Assembly (NCBI GenBank): GCA_002007465.1
Contig: LNAC01000108.1
Span: forward strand, 1,803,360 to 1,867,359
Reading direction: 5' to 3'
DNA length: 64,000 bases
Origin: Ailurus styani
Lineage: Eukaryota; Chordata; Mammalia; Carnivora; Ailuridae
Below, piece by piece: positions 12,201 through 19,863 of this stretch. The notes below the pieces were generated by a model. That model made no database searches. It had not been told where the DNA came from and was given only the letters and a program-made list of their open reading frames with translations. A program made the translations under genes and the position numbers. Each line of letters starts with the position of its first letter. Position 1 is the stretch's first letter.

Positions 12201-15200
12201 TTCCACAACGCGCACCACGTCGTAGAAGATGACCACGGTCTCCCGCTCGCTGAGCCGCTTCTCCTTGATGACGTAGTGCTGCAGGTTGATCAGGTCGGCA
12301 GTCTTGTCGCTGAAGTCGTGCGCGCAGAGGCAGTCGAGGACAAGGCAGATGCGCTTCCTCATCTTCTTCACCATTCGGCTGGATTCTGTGTCCTCAACGA
12401 TTTCACAGGTGCGGTCCTGGGAGGCAAGGGGGCAGACCAGCGCTTGGCCGTGGGCCCTCAGGTCCAGGGCCGGGGCTCGGGGACCCTCCTCTGGAGCCAG
12501 AGACACACGCCAACGCGGGAGCTGCACGAGTGGCCCGTGTGCGGGGCGGCAGCCCGGGGCCCGGGGGCCAGGGCCTGACGTTAAAGGCTTCGTGCTCTGA
12601 TCCCAGGGCAAAGGGTTTGGATCAGGGCTGAGCCCGTAATGCCAAAGGGACCGCTGGGCCCAGGGTACGGGCAGCGGACCTGGGACCCCGGGGCATCCCC
12701 CCTCCGTGGCACTCCCAGAGCTTCCAGCCGTGACCACGGTCTGAGACAGCAGAGGCGAGGCATTCCATGTGTCCAAAACAACTGCTTTCATGCGGAAGCC
12801 GGGCTCCCGGGCAGCCACGGAACAGTGGGCGAGGCAGGGCTCAGGCCCCAGCTCCCGCTCGTCCTGGCTGTGGGCCGTGGGGCAGTTCACCTCACTTCTC
12901 CAAGTCTCTGGTCCCTCATCCGGCAAAGGGAGCCGGCCCCCTCCCTCACAGGGTGTTCGGAGAATCCGGCAGCACGTGCCAGGGCTCCGGAGGTGGGGCC
13001 TGCTACCAGCGCCTGGTGGTAAGTCCGGGCCCACTTCCCTTGCCGAAAAGACGTTTTTCTTTCTTTTCTTTTTTTTTTTTTTTTAAGTATTCTCTACACC
13101 CAGTGTGGGGGCTTAGAACTTACAACCCCGAAATCAAGAGCTGCACGCTCTATGGATGAGCCAGCTTGGGGAGACGCTCTGTGTCAGCCCCAGCAGACCG
13201 AAGCTGGCCTCCGGGGACCCGCTGGGGACTAACAGTCACGTTTCTCCTTCGGAGGACGACCACACCTCTCGTTCTCTGTCCCCAGAGGCCCAGCAGCGGC
13301 TGTCACACAGGTGACTCTAGGCACGCTTCTCACCACCGGGTGCTGTTATCCCAGAGGACACAACGCAGGGCCAAGCTCTGGCAGCTGTCAGAGACGAAGC
13401 CCTGAAGGCTCACGATCCCCCCTCAGTTTGGTTTCAGGTGCACGGGAAAAAGGGATTTTCAGAGCTGCCTCTAATCGCCTACCTGAGAATAAAGACCTTG
13501 GTGGGGTGTGCGGGCGGGGGCAGCACTTTCCCTTTATTGTATCCAAGAACTCAAGCTGACAAGGAAATAACCGCGGTGAGTGTGAACAGGGACAGCTCGG
13601 GCTGCACACCCGCTCACCCTCCTGACCACCTTGCGAGGCAGGTGTCTATCACCGCCTCCATTTTACGGATGAGGGACCCAAGGTGTAGGGACCGGAAGTG
13701 ACTTGCCCAAGGCCATGCCACCAGACTCCAGGGCCGCAGGCTCCAAACCCTCTGTGCCTCCCTGCCGTCACGTTGCCTCTGGAGTGCCGGGTCCATCTGG
13801 CCAGAGTGGCCCTGGCCAGCACGTCCAGCCGAGGGCCCTGCAGAAGCTCTGCTGGGGGCCTGAGCAGGAGGCCTCCCGGGCATCCTGAAACGGGCCTTCC
13901 TCATTTCTGGAGACACGATTTCAGTTTGGCTCCAAGGAGGGGTCTTTCCAGGGTACAAGGACCTGGAAAATCCGGGGATGCCTGGGCAGGCGAAAGGGCT
14001 GTCGGTACCACAGCCAGCTGTGGGGTCCACAGGTGGCCCACAAGGCTCGTCCCTCCTCGTTGCTCCCCTTCCACCCTGGCCTGGACAATTCCTGGCACGA
14101 CGCAGCAGGGAAGAGCACGGGCGTCTTTAAATGACTTCATGCTTTCCTCCCTTCTTGGAAAAGTGGCCCTCCAAAGAAAGGGGCATTCCCGCTGGGCGGC
14201 GAGCCTCAGGGCAGGGGTGCTGCGGCAGCCGATGTGGCCAGAGCCTGACCCCCAGCCACCCAGGAAGTCCTGGCGCTCCCAGCATGCAGGGGTCCCAGGC
14301 CGTCGCATGGGCGAGCTGCTCCAAGTACAGATGTGGCCCCAGCAGGGGCCAGCCCCAGGGGCCAGCCAGGGGTGGGGGCTGGGGGCTGGGGGACAGGCAG
14401 CACCCCCTGCCACTCACCTGGAAGAGCCCGTGGTGGTGAACCACGCCGTCCTGCGTGTGGAGGAGGGAAAGCAGAGAGTACTCGGTGTGCAACAGCATCT
14501 TGCCTTGCCGCTCCTCTTGGCTTTCTATTCCTTGGTCCCCCCTCTCCTCAAGGGTAAGGATCTTTAGGAAGGCACACACACAAAAAGACCAAAAACCCCA
14601 AAGCGAACCTTACTTTACAACGCAGAGTGACTGGAGCAGGCAGGGCAGGGGGATGGCGGCGCCTGCACGCGCGCTCCCACGGGCACGTACGACGTGCGAG
14701 GGTTTCCCCGAGGGGATGGCAGCGCAAGTCCTGCTCTGAGCGCACTGCTGAGATCAGGCCTGCTCGGAGTGAGACTGCGTGAGCCCCACCGCCTCCTGGG
14801 AAGAGACGGTGCTACTCCTGTTCACAAGTGGTGTGGGTGTGAAGGCGAAGAGGGAGAGCAGGCTGGCAGGGCAGCCCCTGGGGTCCCAGCTCCCCCGACC
14901 CCGGGCGCCTCGCTCACCTTCAGCTGATAGAAGTCATCTGTGCCGTCTTTCCTCGCCAAACACTGCACAATGCTCGGCACCGGGGAGTTGCCCAGACGGG
15001 GACCTATGGCACAGAGAGCCTCGGGCTTGCTTTTCCGAAGCCCTGTCTCTCGGCACCACGCGGTCTTTCCGCAGTTCACAGCCACTGAGTGACCCCCCAC
15101 CCCAAGTCTCCTGGTGGGGAGTTCTCAGTCTCCCCCCAACAATGGGGGAGCGCGTGCACATGTGCCCGAGGTACACCTGCCTTTTACAGGGGCGGCTCGC

Positions 15201-16728
15201 AAAAGGAGGGGTTCTCAACAGTGGCGGTGTGCTGGGACCTCCAAGGAGCGGGTGTTAAAAGCAGAGACCCCAGCGGCAACCCGGAGCCTCTGAACCAGCA
15301 TCTCCAGGCTGACGAACTACCGCTTTGGGAGCTCCCCGGGTCGTCTGAGGTGGCCGCCTGGCCCCTGTCGGAGCCCAGGTTTGGGGCACTTCTGTACTCC
15401 TGGAGGTGGACACTGCTTGCCGTCCCTTGCCGGCATCCCGCCTGAGTGTCCGGAGCAGAAGTCAGACAAGGTCACAGTGTCACTGCTTTTTTTTTTTTTT
15501 TAAGATTTTACTTATTTGACAGAGAGACACACAGCGAGAGAGGGAGCACAAGCAGGGGAAGTGGAAGAGGGAGGAGTAGGCTTCCCGTTGAGCAGGGAGA
15601 CCAATTCGGGTCTGGATCCCTGCACCCTGGGATCATGACCTGAGCTGAAGGCAGATGCTTAATGACTGAGCCACCCAGGTGCCCCGCAGTGTCACTGCTC
15701 TAACATACAGTCGAAACTTCTCCTCCGGAGTCAGCCCAAATATCACTTCCTCCTACGGAACCTTCCCTAGGCATACTCCCCGTAACCCGTCCCACTCTCA
15801 CAGTGTCTTGCTTACTTCCTTCAAGGCATTTACTGCCCTGCTGATAATTGTGTGCGTTGTTTACTCTGTTTCTTTTGTCAACTAGAATGTTAAGCTCTGT
15901 GAGGGCAGGAACCCATCTGCCCTGTTCAGCGCTGCACCCCTAGTACCCGGCCCAGGCCCGGCCCACGGTAGGCTGTGGGAACTATCTGTCCAGTGATTGG
16001 GGCTGGAGCTGTCCTGTGCCTACAGTCTGAGATGCTGCCCCAAAGCAAAACCCACACCCAGTCTCTGATGTCCTCAGAGCCCACTTCACCCCTGTAACCC
16101 CGAGCACCACAACCCTGATTTGCTGGGCCTCCAACAAAGGCCCTCCTGCTCTTCTGGATCACTGGGCACACCCAATTCTGCGAGACTCTGTGCCAATTTT
16201 ACCAGAAATCTGGAGGGCTCCACCAGATGCCTTGTGGAATGAACTGTGCCCTCCCAGAATGGTCAAAGAAGTGCCTTGGATGATGGGCCTTGGGTTCTGA
16301 TGCGGCTTGTGTGCCTCCTGTGTGCAGCATGGGGTGGGGGGGAGGGCAAATGGGGTGCTCTGGGGGGAGAGACAGTCTAACTCTCAGCTGGAGCTGACGG
16401 AAGGGTGGTGAGGCTACAACAAAAATGACAACCTGGGTATGGCATGACCTGAGGCTCTGGATCTTCCACTGGCACAAAGGGACTGCACTTAGAGCCACAA
16501 GGCTAGGGCCCCGCCCACGGGGCACTGTGGTGGGTGTGGCACTCCGCCCTGCGTGGCTGCCAGTTGGATTGCGCCTGCCCCCACACCCCCGGCCCACCCT
16601 GCAGTCAGAGGCTTACCCAGGATGAATGGTCCAGCTCTCTTTGCATTATTTCCGGAAATACCACCTCCTAGAGCCTTCGCCCTGGCCGACGTTTCCCCAG
16701 CTCCTCTGTCCGATGCTCTCCGCTTCAT
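31..16728 (-). CDS. STK40: STK40 coding sequence (10 coding exons, complete)
   Basis: Joined minus-strand exons 16617-16728, 14918-15003, 14418-14561, 12189-12416, 11376-11428, 5937-6052, 2143-2287, 1934-2053, 1413-1497 and 31-249 total 1308 nt, giving 435 codons plus TAG with every junction GT-AG and in phase. That length equals the mammalian protein as I know it. The kinase-like domain covers about residues 35-332. It keeps the catalytic-loop HRDLKLGN (195-202) and SDMW (255-258), but the Gly-rich loop is degenerate (RLGNSPVPS, 40-48) and the DFG metal-binding motif reads NFC (216-218). Published work describes STK40 as a pseudokinase of the Tribbles-related group that binds the COP1 E3 ligase; the VVPD motif at 347-350 fits a COP1 docking site. 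The tail 364-435 is charged and carries no recognised domain. Roles in development and metabolism are reported. Identity is near certain. Confidence 0.97.
268..330. repeat. Purine-rich (GACA/GAGA)n tract
   Basis: The plus strand is almost all A and G with ACAGAGAG units. It lies 19 nt upstream of the last-exon acceptor, so it forms the CT-rich stretch on the transcribed strand. Confidence 0.8.
650..760 (+). repeat. MIR fragment
   Basis: Matches the MIR core: GCTGTGTGACCC, then CACCTCTCTGAACCTCAGTTTCC and a degraded CATCTGTAAAATGG. Confidence 0.65.
1413..1497 (-). CDS. STK40: STK40 coding exon 9
   Basis: Codes residues 336-363 (QSLSSLSGPLQVVPDIDDQM...SSQE). The acceptor is CCCGCAG and the donor GAG/gtgag. 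The first G completes W335. It holds the VVPD element proposed to dock on the COP1 WD40 domain. Confidence 0.96.
1498..1933 (-). other. STK40 intron 8
   Basis: A short intron with a MIR-like stretch at 1610-1740 on the plus strand (GCCTCAGTTTTCTCATC). No other feature seen. Confidence 0.75.
1934..2053 (-). CDS. STK40: STK40 coding exon 8
   Basis: Codes residues 296-334 (DGRVSENTVCLIRKLLVLDP...IIAS) plus two bases of W335. The acceptor is GCCTCAG and the donor ATG/gtaagt. It is the C-lobe end of the kinase fold, with the LDPQQRLAAADVL element typical of subdomain XI. Confidence 0.96.
2143..2287 (-). CDS. STK40: STK40 coding exon 7
   Basis: Codes residues 248-294 (RPYRGKPSDMWALGVVLFTM...AEYTIP). 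The acceptor is CCCGCAG and the donor GA/gtgagt. It contains the conserved D-x-W-x-x-G of kinase subdomain IX. The intron to exon 8 is only 89 nt. Confidence 0.96.
3990..4115 (-). repeat. MIR fragment (antisense)
   Basis: Reads as reverse-complement MIR: CCCTGTTTTATAGATG, GAGGCCCAGAGAAGT and GTGACACAGCTATTAACC. Confidence 0.7.
5205..5340 (+). repeat. L2 3'-end fragment
   Basis: Resembles the L2 terminus: CCCCACTAGAAAGCCAGCTC, CACTGTTGTATCCGAAGTG, then AGAACAGGGCC...GGTAGGCCCTTGGTAA. Confidence 0.7.
5344..5400. repeat. (GGAA)n-like purine tract
   Basis: Imperfect GGGA/GGAA tetranucleotides, at the end of the preceding L2 fragment. Confidence 0.7.
5937..6052 (-). CDS. STK40: STK40 coding exon 6
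   Basis: Codes residues 209-246 (THRITITNFCLGKHLVSEGD...SPDVLS). The acceptor is GCTCCCAG and the donor AGCG/gtatgt. The position of the kinase DFG motif reads N-F-C and APE reads S-P-D, so the metal-binding aspartate is absent. Confidence 0.96.
6685..6830 (-). repeat. MIR fragment (antisense)
   Basis: Reverse-complement MIR: CCCCGTTTTCCTAGG, GGTACAGAGAAACG, GCTCAGGGTCATGTGGCTAG. Confidence 0.65.
7700..7860 (+). repeat. MIR copy
   Basis: A good MIR match: CAGCTCCGCCATTCCCTGGC, TATGTGACCGTGGG, TTAACCTCT, GTTTCCTCATCTGTCAAATGG. Confidence 0.8.
8994..9022. repeat. (CAGA)n microsatellite
   Basis: Five to six CAGA units bounded by CACAGG and CACACGG. Confidence 0.9.
11045..11172 (-). repeat. 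Carnivore SINE (antisense)
   Basis: Starts with the T-run, then AAGCAGGCTCCATGCCCAGC, and ends at the reversed head CGCTCAGGCACCCC. It belongs to the variant with GATCAAGACCTGAGCTGAGATCAAGAGTC, truncated next to the tail. Confidence 0.9.
11376..11428 (-). CDS. STK40: STK40 coding exon 5
   Basis: Codes residues 191-207 (KNIVHRDLKLGNMVLNK) plus two bases of R208. The acceptor is TTTTCCAG and the donor AGAG/gtaaga. This 53-nt exon carries the whole catalytic loop; H195, R196, D197 and N202 are kept although other catalytic parts are lost. Confidence 0.96.
11429..12188 (-). other. STK40 intron 4
   Basis: About 760 nt of unique GC-rich sequence. I see no repeat or additional exon. Confidence 0.75.
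12189..12416 (-). CDS. STK40: STK40 coding exon 4
   Basis: Codes residues 115-190, exactly 76 codons (DRTCEIVEDTESSRMVKKMR...VVEALHQ). The acceptor is CCTCCCAG and the donor CAG/gtgagg, phase 0 at both ends. It covers the strand 4 / hinge region and the long C-lobe helix before the catalytic loop. Confidence 0.96.
13066..13173 (-). repeat. Carnivore SINE, short type (antisense)
   Basis: A T-run, then AAGTATTCTCTACACCCAGT and CAACCCCGAAATCAAGAGCT, ending at a degraded head (GAGCCAGCTTGGGG). Confidence 0.85.
13650..13760 (-). repeat. MIR fragment (antisense)
   Basis: Reverse-complement MIR: TCCATTTTACGGATGAGGGA and GTGACTTGCCCAAGGCCATG. Confidence 0.75.
14418..14561 (-). CDS. STK40: STK40 coding exon 3
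   Basis: Codes residues 67-114, exactly 48 codons (ILTLEERGDQGIESQEERQG...HHHGLFQ). The acceptor is CTAAAG and the donor CAG/gtgagt. It covers the kinase alpha-C region, with an unusual insert rich in E, Q and R. Confidence 0.96.
14562..14917 (-). other. STK40 intron 2
   Basis: A 356-nt intron of unique sequence; no repeat recognised. Confidence 0.75.
14918..15003 (-). CDS. STK40: STK40 coding exon 2
   Basis: Codes residues 39-66 (PRLGNSPVPSIVQCLARKDG...YQLK), completing G38. The acceptor is GCCATAG and the donor AAG/gtgagc. It carries the degenerate nucleotide loop and K66, which sits at the position of the VAIK lysine. Confidence 0.96.
15488..15686 (-). repeat. Carnivore SINE (antisense) with 13-bp duplication
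   Basis: Full-length antisense copy, from the T-run and AAGATTTTACTTATTTGACAG to CCACCCAGGTGCCCC. The target-site duplication CAGTGTCACTGCT is at 15475-15487 and 15687-15699, exact. It landed at the edge of an L2 fragment. Confidence 0.95.
15700..15985 (+). repeat. L2 3'-end fragment
   Basis: Matches the L2 end: CAAATATCACTTCCTCC, AACTAGAATGTTAAGCTCTG, GAGGGCAGGAACCC and CCTAGTACCCGGCC. Confidence 0.8.
16617..16728 (-). CDS. STK40: STK40 coding exon 1 (start codon)
   Basis: Codes M1-L37 and one base of G38 (MKRRASDRGAGETSARAKAL...PFIL). The donor is CTGG/gtaagc. The ATG at 16726-16728 is 8 nt inside the exon, after a TTGTCTAG acceptor at 16737-16738. The start choice rests on identity with the known STK40 N-terminus and the exact 435-codon total. 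The basic KRR next to the start is a possible nuclear signal. Confidence 0.95.
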
Positions 16729-16736
16729 TCTCAGCT
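16729..16736 (-). other. STK40: STK40 5' UTR part of the start-codon exon
   Basis: Eight bases (AGCTGAGA) between the proposed acceptor and the ATG. A second AG at 16735-16736 could serve instead, shortening this to six bases. Confidence 0.6.
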
Positions 16737-16837
16737 CTAGACAAGACAGAGAAGAGCCCTTCTCACTGAGCAAGTCAGCGAGTTTCCTCACGCGAACCCA
16801 GCCTGCGAGTCTCTGACTTGGGGATGCGTCACACAGC

Positions 16838-16882
16838 TGCTGCTGCTGCTCCCGCCGCCGCCGCCGCTGCCACCTCCTCCCC
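16838..16882. repeat. (CTG)n/(CCG)n trinucleotide tract
   Basis: Four CTG units run into CCG units (CTCCCGCCGCCGCCGCCGC), about 100 bp upstream of the start-codon exon. Confidence 0.85.
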
Positions 16883-17353
16883 CTCCTGGAGGAGCATCGA
16901 AGGTTCCCGGTGACAAAGAACCACAGATCCTTCCCTTGGCATTAATCAGGGGCTCAAGGTGGATGTCCTTCTAGGAAGCATATACTGGCTACGGAGGTGG
17001 GCAGCCAGCCTGCCTCAAAGGGGCCGGTCAAATGTGGAGAGGACACTGGCTTTGTGCAGATGCAAACTGGGGTCCCCGAGAGACCACCCCAGAGACAGAA
17101 AGGAGACATGGCCCGGAAGCAGCTGTTCCCAAAGTGAGGCCTTCCCCCCAAATACCTGTAGCCAAGTGGCCTAAGGTGCTGAATCCTGGGTCCCCCTGCA
17201 CCCCCACTGACCTGATCTCTAGGGCATGGTGGGGAGGGGACCTGGGGGACTCTCATGCCCACCACGTGCGAGGATGGCTGCCCTGGGGATCTCCTCTCTC
17301 AAACTCCCCTGACTCTCAGGTCTTCTCTAATGGAAGAACCCAAAGATGTCAAT

Positions 17354-17383
17354 GGGCGGGGGTGGGGGTGGGGGTAGGGGGGG
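17354..17383 (+). repeat. G-rich tract, quadruplex-compatible
   Basis: Five runs of three or more G (GGGCGGGGGTGGGGGTGGGG then TAGGGGGGG) separated by one or two bases. Confidence 0.85.
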
Positions 17384-17437
17384 AATCTACTTTCTCTTCG
17401 CTTTGTCTTATTTTCCATTTTTTCTTTACTTACTTTT

Positions 17438-17643
17438 TTTTTTTAAAGGTTTTATTTATTTATTTATTTGACACAGAGAGATCAGATCACAAGTAGGCTG
17501 AGAGGCAGGCAGAGAGAGAGAGAGAGGAGGAAGCAGGCTCCCCACTCAGCAGAGAGCCCGATGCGGGCCTCGATCCCAGGACCCTGAGATCATGACCTCA
17601 GCTGAAGGCAGAGGCTTTAACCCACTGAGCCACCCAGGTGCCC
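17438..17643 (-). repeat. Carnivore SINE, mustelid-type (antisense)
   Basis: Full length, with the ATCACAAGTAGGCTGAGAGG block and GGCTTTAACCCACTGAGCC. The duplication TTCTTTACTTACTTTT is at 17422-17437 and 17644-17659, exact. Confidence 0.95.
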
Positions 17644-17984
17644 TTCTTTACTTACTTTTAAGGAAAACATATTTTGTGCATTTAAGGGCCAGCGAAAGGA
17701 CACTGAGGGAGGTCACTGAGGTCCTGGATCTACCCGGAAATCCCTGTGTCCTCCAGGGTTAAGATGAAAGATGGACACGGGAGCCAGATTCTAGAATATA
17801 ACCTCTGGATGTGGATTCAGTAAGACAAGAGAGTTGCTCCTTTCAGCTGCTGACAGTTAACAGTTCGGGGAGGCGGCGTCCTGGACATGGGGCAAGGAGA
17901 GAGGGTAGGGAGGGCAGAGGGCCACAGGGATGCCCAGGGAAGGCCAGCTGCCCAGCCCTGAAGGGGGGCCCTTGGCCCCCTCAG

Positions 17985-18260
17985 GCAGCTCAGGGAAAAC
18001 TTCCCTGCGGAGGTGATAACCGAGTGGGCCGGGCAAGGGCAAGGTCGTTCCAGGCAGAGGGGCCCGAGTGAGCAAACCCACACGGGTAAGAAATGGCACA
18101 GAAGCAACAAGCTCCAAAGAGGTTTGTGTTGCCACAGTGCACAGCATGAAGCAAGGGGCGGTGCGAGGTGACCCAGAGGGAGGGACAAGGGCCAGATCTG
18201 GGGGACCTGATTGGCCAGGTTAAGAGTGCAGCCTTTATCCTTCCATGAAAGGCTTGGAGA
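17985..18260 (-). repeat. L2 fragment (antisense)
   Basis: Reads like reverse-complement L2: TTCCCTGCGGAGGTGATAAC, TTCCAGGCAGAGGGGCCCGA, CAGATCTGGGGGACCTGATT. Confidence 0.65.
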
Positions 18261-18653
18261 CACCGAACCCTAAACTTCTATAATTTTTTTCTTCATACAG
18301 AATTAGCGTTCCCTGCAGAAACATTAGAAAATACAGATATGCAAAAGTAAGAACCCAAGGTACCCATAATCTCAGCATCCAGTTGTAGTCACTGATAACA
18401 CTCGAGCGGACTTTCCTGTCTGCTCCTGTGAGCACACTTCCAGTTTTCATTACCAACATTTGGACCACACTGTGGTACCATTTTGTAAGCTTCCTTTTCT
18501 CCCACCTAAAATACACGATGAGGGTGAATTTGATGGTAGGTGAAACATAGCTCAGGAAAGCTGTTAAAAAAAAAAAAAGATCATGGACATCCCTACATGA
18601 CCGTATCCTGCAGCGTCACTTGAAATAGCTACACAGTCTCCCTGGTAAGAATA

Positions 18654-18813
18654 GGGGCGCCTGGGTGGCTCTGTCAGTTAAGTGTCTGCCTCCAGCTCAG
18701 GTCATGATCCCAGGGCCCTGGGAGCCTGCTTCTCCCTCTCCTTGCTGTCTGTCCCCCTGCTTGTGCCTGCACCTGTGCACTCTCTCTCTGACAAGTAAAA
18801 TCTTTTTTTAAAA
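18654..18813 (+). repeat. Carnivore SINE (sense)
   Basis: Head GGGGCGCCTGGGTGGCTCTG, tail CTGACAAGTAAAATCTTTTT. An internal deletion removed the GGATCGAGCCCC part. Confidence 0.92.
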
Positions 18814-19377
18814 GAGTTTAAATGTTTATGTAGTTAAATAGCTATCTTTTCCTTTAGTTTGTTTTGCTGTTATTCCTGGAAGGCCGCCCCTTTCTACTCT
18901 GAGACAGGTGCATATTCATGAGTTAGCTGAAGTCTTCACATGCTGCCTTTCCCGCCCTTATTCTAGACCCCAGGAGACTGACTCCAGCAGGGAAATGGGA
19001 AGCAGGAGACACAGCCTGGCACACCTCTAGTCCAATCTACCAGGCCTGCCTCCCATCAAGCCCCAATTTGTTTTCAGAGCTGTGCCACTGAGGAGCAGAC
19101 CCATGATTTCACACTGAGAGTAACTAGGGCCATGTAACTCAGTAGGCCTTGATAGTCCCCAGATGGAGCAGAAGCCACAGTCAGGCTCGGCCATGACTTC
19201 TGCCAAAGAAGCTTATGGTGGAAACAGATTCAAAGTCATTCATACGAAAGCAGGTAAGAATGAAGCTGCTTCTAGAAAAGTCTTAAAAAGCTGAGCAATA
19301 ATGTGTCTGGAGCAGTATTCCCACTTTTTGCCTAACTTCTATACATCCTTTTAAATTTACATATCGCCCCCTCAGAG

Positions 19378-19527
19378 GGGCTCTTGGGTGGCTAGGTTGT
19401 TAGGCGTCTACCTTGGGCTCAGGTCATGATCCCAGGACCCTGGGATCATGACCTGAGCCGAAGGCAGAGGCTTTAACCCACTGAGCCACCCAGGCGCCCA
19501 AGAAATAAAAGCTTTAAATAAATAAAA
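19378..19527. repeat. Fold-back (head-to-head) carnivore SINE
   Basis: A diverged sense head (19378-19436) meets an antisense head (19439-19499) across a 2-nt centre; the innermost 21 bp of the two arms are perfectly complementary. An A-rich SINE tail (19500-19527) follows. The whole unit is bracketed by near-identical 16-mers, TATCGCCCCCTCAGAG at 19362-19377 and TATCACCTCCTCAGAG at 19528-19543. The antisense arm is of the GTGGGTTAAAGCC subfamily and the sense arm is not. It sits inside an L2 3' end. Confidence 0.85.
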
Positions 19528-19650
19528 TATCACCTCCTCAGAGAAGCCGTCCCTGATATCTCCCCCATCACCGGGTCCCAGTTACTCTATCATGGAATTT
19601 CCATCCACAGCACTTTCCATATTTTGTGATTATGTATTTATTTGTGTGTG
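19528..19650 (+). repeat. L2 3'-end fragment
   Basis: CACCTCCTCAGAGAAGCCG, TCCCTGATATCTCCC and CAGCACTTTCCATATTTTG match L2. It continues after the next SINE (19864-19920) as CACCACTAGACTAAAAATTCC. Confidence 0.75.
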
Positions 19651-19863
19651 TTTTTTTTTAAGATTTATTTATTTATTTATTTGTCAGAGAGAGAGAGAGG
19701 GCGTGCGCAAGAGAGCGGACACAAGCAGGGAGAACAGCAGGCAGAGGCGGAAGCAGGCTTCCTGCTGAGCAAGGAGCCCGATGTGGGACTTGATCCCAGG
19801 ACCCCGGGATCATGACCTGAGCCCAAGGCAGACGTTTAACCAATTGAGCCACCCAGGCATCCC
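19651..19863 (-). repeat. Carnivore SINE (antisense)
   Basis: T-run and AAGATTTATTTATTTATTTA to CCACCCAGGCATCCC, full length. It splits the L2 fragment. Confidence 0.93.

Larger units (their letters stand above)
12417..14417 (-). other. STK40 intron 3
   Basis: Two kb with a MIR-like piece (12870-12965), one SINE (13066-13173) and an antisense MIR (13650-13760). The rest is unique. Confidence 0.75.
15004..16616 (-). other. STK40 intron 1 of the coding region
   Basis: 1.6 kb with one SINE (15488-15686) directly followed by an L2 3' end (15700-15985); unique sequence elsewhere. Confidence 0.75.

Noticed and set aside
11958..13034. 358-codon minus-strand open frame
   Set aside because: It is STK40 coding exon 4 read through into both flanking introns; the real exon is bounded by CCCAG and CAG/gtgagg.
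16489..16791. N-terminal extension of STK40 upstream of MKRRAS
   Set aside because: The upstream in-frame start would be GTG and lies within the intron, before the TTGTCTAG acceptor.
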